Of a DNA stretch of 6,985 nt, positions 5,385 to 6,985 are shown piece after piece; the first letter of the stretch is position 1; each line of letters begins with the position of its first letter. Under the pieces are notes generated by a model. The model made no database searches. It saw nothing but the letters and a program-made list of their open reading frames with translations, and was not told the DNA's origin. This DNA is from Hyphomicrobiales bacterium (GTDB taxonomy: Bacteria; Pseudomonadota; Alphaproteobacteria; Rhizobiales; Beijerinckiaceae). The stretch covers positions 1 to 6,985 of the forward strand of contig JAQGJO010000349.1 in the NCBI GenBank assembly GCA_028290595.1. The letters are read 5' to 3'. The translations under genes and the position numbers were made by a program.

Positions 5385-6653
5385 ATGAACGAGTTCGCGA
5401 AACAGTTGCATGATTTGCCGGCAGTGCCCCCGGTGCTGTCGCTGGCGGAGAGAGACCGGCGCTGGAGCGGGCTGCAGGCGCTGATGCGGGCGCGGTCGCT
5501 CGGAGCGATCGTCGTCGGCAGCTTTCAGGGGCGCGAACGGCTCGAGAGCTATCTGATCGACGATTTTCTGGATTGCATCGTCGTCCTGCCCCAGGCCGGC
5601 GAGGCGATCCTGATCTCGTTCTCCGGCAGCCGTATCTCACGCATGTATGAAAGCCAGGATCGCGGTTGCGATGTCTGGGTCAACGACGTGCGGGTCGGCG
5701 CCGGCGGCAGATATGTTGGAGAGGTGCTGGAGGGGCTCGGGCTGGCTACGGCGCATATCGGCATCGTCGGCTATGGTCCGACCGCGCCGGGCGAGATGGA
5801 GGGGCTGCTTCCCGCCGGCTTTGAACGGTCGCTGCGGCAACGGCTTCCCCAGGGTGTGCTTGAGGATTTCACCCAGGACCTGACCGATTTCATCCTGGTC
5901 AAGAGCGATGAAGAGCTGGCGCTGCTTCGCTATGCGGCGGGCGTCAGCGAGCACGCCTGCCGGGCCATGATCGCGGCCTGCAAGCCTGGTGTCAGCGAGG
6001 CTGAAGTCTATGCCTCGATCATGTACGAAATTCACCGGCGCGGTTGCGATACGCGTTATCCCTTCCTCAGCCTGCAATCGGGGCCGAGCAATATCGCCTG
6101 GGGCGCGCCGCGCTGGAGCCTGCGGGCCGAGCCGCCGCGGATTCTGCAGACGGGCGATCTCATCCAGGCTGAAATCCACACGATGTATGGCGCCCAGGAA
6201 TCGCAGGTGCAGATGTCGGTGGCTCTGGCGCCCGTCGATGACATCATCCGCAAATGCGAGGAGGTGGCGCGCGTCTCCTATGCGCGCGGCATGGAAGCTG
6301 TGCGGCCCGGCGTGACCTTTGCCGATGTCGTCCATGCCATGGCGGCGCCGATCCGGGATGCCGGCTGCTGGAGCAAGACGCCGCTGCTGCACACGCTGAC
6401 GTTTGGAGCAACCGGCTTCACCAACGTCAATCGTGATCAGATTGCCGGAACCAGAGAAGGTTCGATCGAGGGAAAAATTGCCGCCGGCATACGGCGGGGC
6501 GATCTGGTGCTGGAAAAAGGGATGTCGCTTCAGCTCGAGCCGAATGCCTGCATCGGGATGCGCAGGGTCAATATCGGCGGCTCCGTCGTGGTCACCGAAG
6601 GCGGCTGCGAGGCGCTCAACGTCATTCCAACCCGGGTTCACTATGTCGGGTAG
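5385..6653 (+). CDS. M24-family (creatinase/aminopeptidase P-like) protein with altered metal site
   Basis: The 422-residue protein has the two-domain plan of the family: a creatinase N-terminal-like domain (about 20-165) and a C-terminal 'pita-bread' domain (about 170-415), with the usual FILVKSDEELALLRYAA link (169-185), LQTGDLIQAEIH (254-265), LEKGMSLQLEP (376-386) and VVVTEGGCEALN (401-412). Metal-dependent members use Asp, Asp, His, Glu, Glu. Aligned by eye, these become E263, Q274 (the correct 11 residues later), probably H336 in LLHTLTFG, E385 and G398 in VNIGG, so at least three ligands are changed. The protein is therefore unlikely to be a metallo-aminopeptidase; creatinase is the known metal-free precedent, but the His expected near SGPSNIAWG seems replaced by W239. 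Hydrolysis of an amide or other C-N bond in a Rieske-pathway compound is a guess. ATG 5385 has only a weak ribosome binding site, and translation may be coupled to the gene 24 bases upstream. Confidence 0.85.
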   Translation: MNEFAKQLHDLPAVPPVLSLAERDRRWSGLQALMRARSLGAIVVGSFQGRERLESYLIDDFLDCIVVLPQAGEAILISFSGSRISRMYESQDRGCDVWVNDVRVGAGGRYVGEVLEGLGLATAHIGIVGYGPTAPGEMEGLLPAGFERSLRQRLPQGVLEDFTQDLTDFILVKSDEELALLRYAAGVSEHACRAMIAACKPGVSEAEVYASIMYEIHRRGCDTRYPFLSLQSGPSNIAWGAPRWSLRAEPPRILQTGDLIQAEIHTMYGAQESQVQMSVALAPVDDIIRKCEEVARVSYARGMEAVRPGVTFADVVHAMAAPIRDAGCWSKTPLLHTLTFGATGFTNVNRDQIAGTREGSIEGKIAAGIRRGDLVLEKGMSLQLEPNACIGMRRVNIGGSVVVTEGGCEALNVIPTRVHYVG

Positions 6654-6676
6654 GACGCTGTTCTCTCCTTGGTTCT

Positions 6677-6985
6677 CTACTTGCCAGCTAAGACCTTTTT
6701 GCGCTTTCCATCCGCGACTGTCTTGCGCGCGCCGACGGCGGCCATGGTGCGCACGCGACGCGATGACGAGGTTGCCGGTTTTGGCGGCTCGGCCGCATTG
6801 CGGAGCGACTGTTCAACCTGGTCGAGCGAGGCAAACAGGTCGCGTTGCGCCTTTGCGCTCAGACCGGCAAATATCTTCGTCTGGATCGCCTGCATCTCAT
6901 GCATCATTTCCACATAGAGATCGCGGCCGCTGTCTTTCAGGATCACGAATATGGAGCCGCTCATGGGGTCGAGCGTGCGGTCGAT
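6677..6985 (-). CDS. MarR-family-like transcriptional regulator, C-terminal part (partial)
   Basis: The frame is open through the right edge of the window and stops at TAG (6679-6677). The visible 102 residues begin IDRTLDPMSGSIFVILKDSG, which fits the wing of a MarR winged helix (the usual pattern is R-x2-D-x2-D-x-R followed by beta strand and 'LTxxG'). A long dimerisation helix follows (about residues 24-65 of the visible part), then an unusual basic Arg/Lys/Ala tail of about 30 residues. ATG 6964 is in the middle of the wing, so the true start lies beyond the window. MarR proteins are usually homodimeric repressors released by phenolic or aromatic ligands, which suits a Rieske oxygenase module. 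The gene converges with the M24 gene, with 23 bases between the stops and no obvious terminator there. Assignment rests on a partial domain, and the DNA-contacting helix is not visible. Confidence 0.65.
   Translation of the reverse strand: MDRTLDPMSGSIFVILKDSGRDLYVEMMHEMQAIQTKIFAGLSAKAQRDLFASLDQVEQSLRNAAEPPKPATSSSRRVRTMAAVGARKTVADGKRKKVLAGK

Noticed and set aside
4101..5411. Long open frame on the minus strand (436 codons) opposite the Rieske gene
   Set aside because: It mirrors a gene with intact Rieske and iron-site motifs. Its own sequence has no recognisable domain. Long antisense frames are expected in GC-rich coding DNA with biased third positions.
5637..6641. Minus-strand open frame of 334 codons opposite the M24 gene
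   Set aside because: Same shadow effect: low-complexity His/Arg/Ala-rich product with no family signal, fully covered by a well-supported gene.
1..6985. CRISPR array, tRNA/rRNA genes, insertion sequences or integrases
   Set aside because: I saw no regularly spaced repeats, no cloverleaf-like segment and no transposase or recombinase motif in any frame.

Overview
The window looks like chromosomal DNA of a GC-rich alphaproteobacterium, most probably a Bradyrhizobium-like member of the Hyphomicrobiales. This rests on codon use (strong G/C third positions), on an Ala/Lys/Arg-rich DUF6481-type C-terminus, and on the style of the membrane diguanylate cyclase and the Rnk protein. The genus is inferred, not proven.

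Layout from left to right. (1) Positions 3-212 hold the 3' end of a small basic coiled-coil protein (DUF6481-like), followed by a strong GC hairpin at 241-260. (2) Positions 447-1997 hold a membrane-bound diguanylate cyclase with a periplasmic PDC/dCache sensor and a GGEEF domain. It has a good upstream promoter (318-346) and a perfect inverted repeat covering its ribosome binding site. (3) Convergent to it, with a 14-base gap, lies rnk (2419-2012, minus strand), a GreA/GreB-C-fold RNA polymerase-binding protein. (4) A 365-base gap (2420-2784) has no convincing gene but carries several short palindromes and a direct repeat. (5) Positions 3813-2785 (minus) encode a secreted substrate-binding protein of the SsuA/THI5/NMT1 type. 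(6) Divergent from it is an apparent two-gene operon: a phthalate-dioxygenase-type Rieske oxygenase alpha subunit (4065-5360), then, 24 bases later, an M24 'pita-bread' (creatinase/aminopeptidase P-like) protein (5385-6653). (7) The window ends in the C-terminal part of a MarR-like regulator on the minus strand (6677-6985), convergent with the operon.

Genes 5-7 read as one small uptake-and-catabolism module. A periplasmic protein captures a ligand, a Rieske oxygenase hydroxylates or demethylates it, an unusual M24 protein probably cleaves a C-N or related bond, and a MarR-type protein may control it. The 251-base divergent promoter region holds a perfect 17-bp palindrome over a consensus -35 (TTGACA). 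The same 9-mer, TTGACAACT, appears on the opposite strand facing the substrate-binding protein gene, which suggests shared control. The M24 protein has lost most canonical metal ligands (E263, Q274 and G398 where Asp, Asp and Glu are expected), so it is probably a metal-free enzyme with unknown chemistry. No permease, ATPase or oxygenase reductase is present in the window. The left half (cyclase, rnk) is ordinary chromosomal content.
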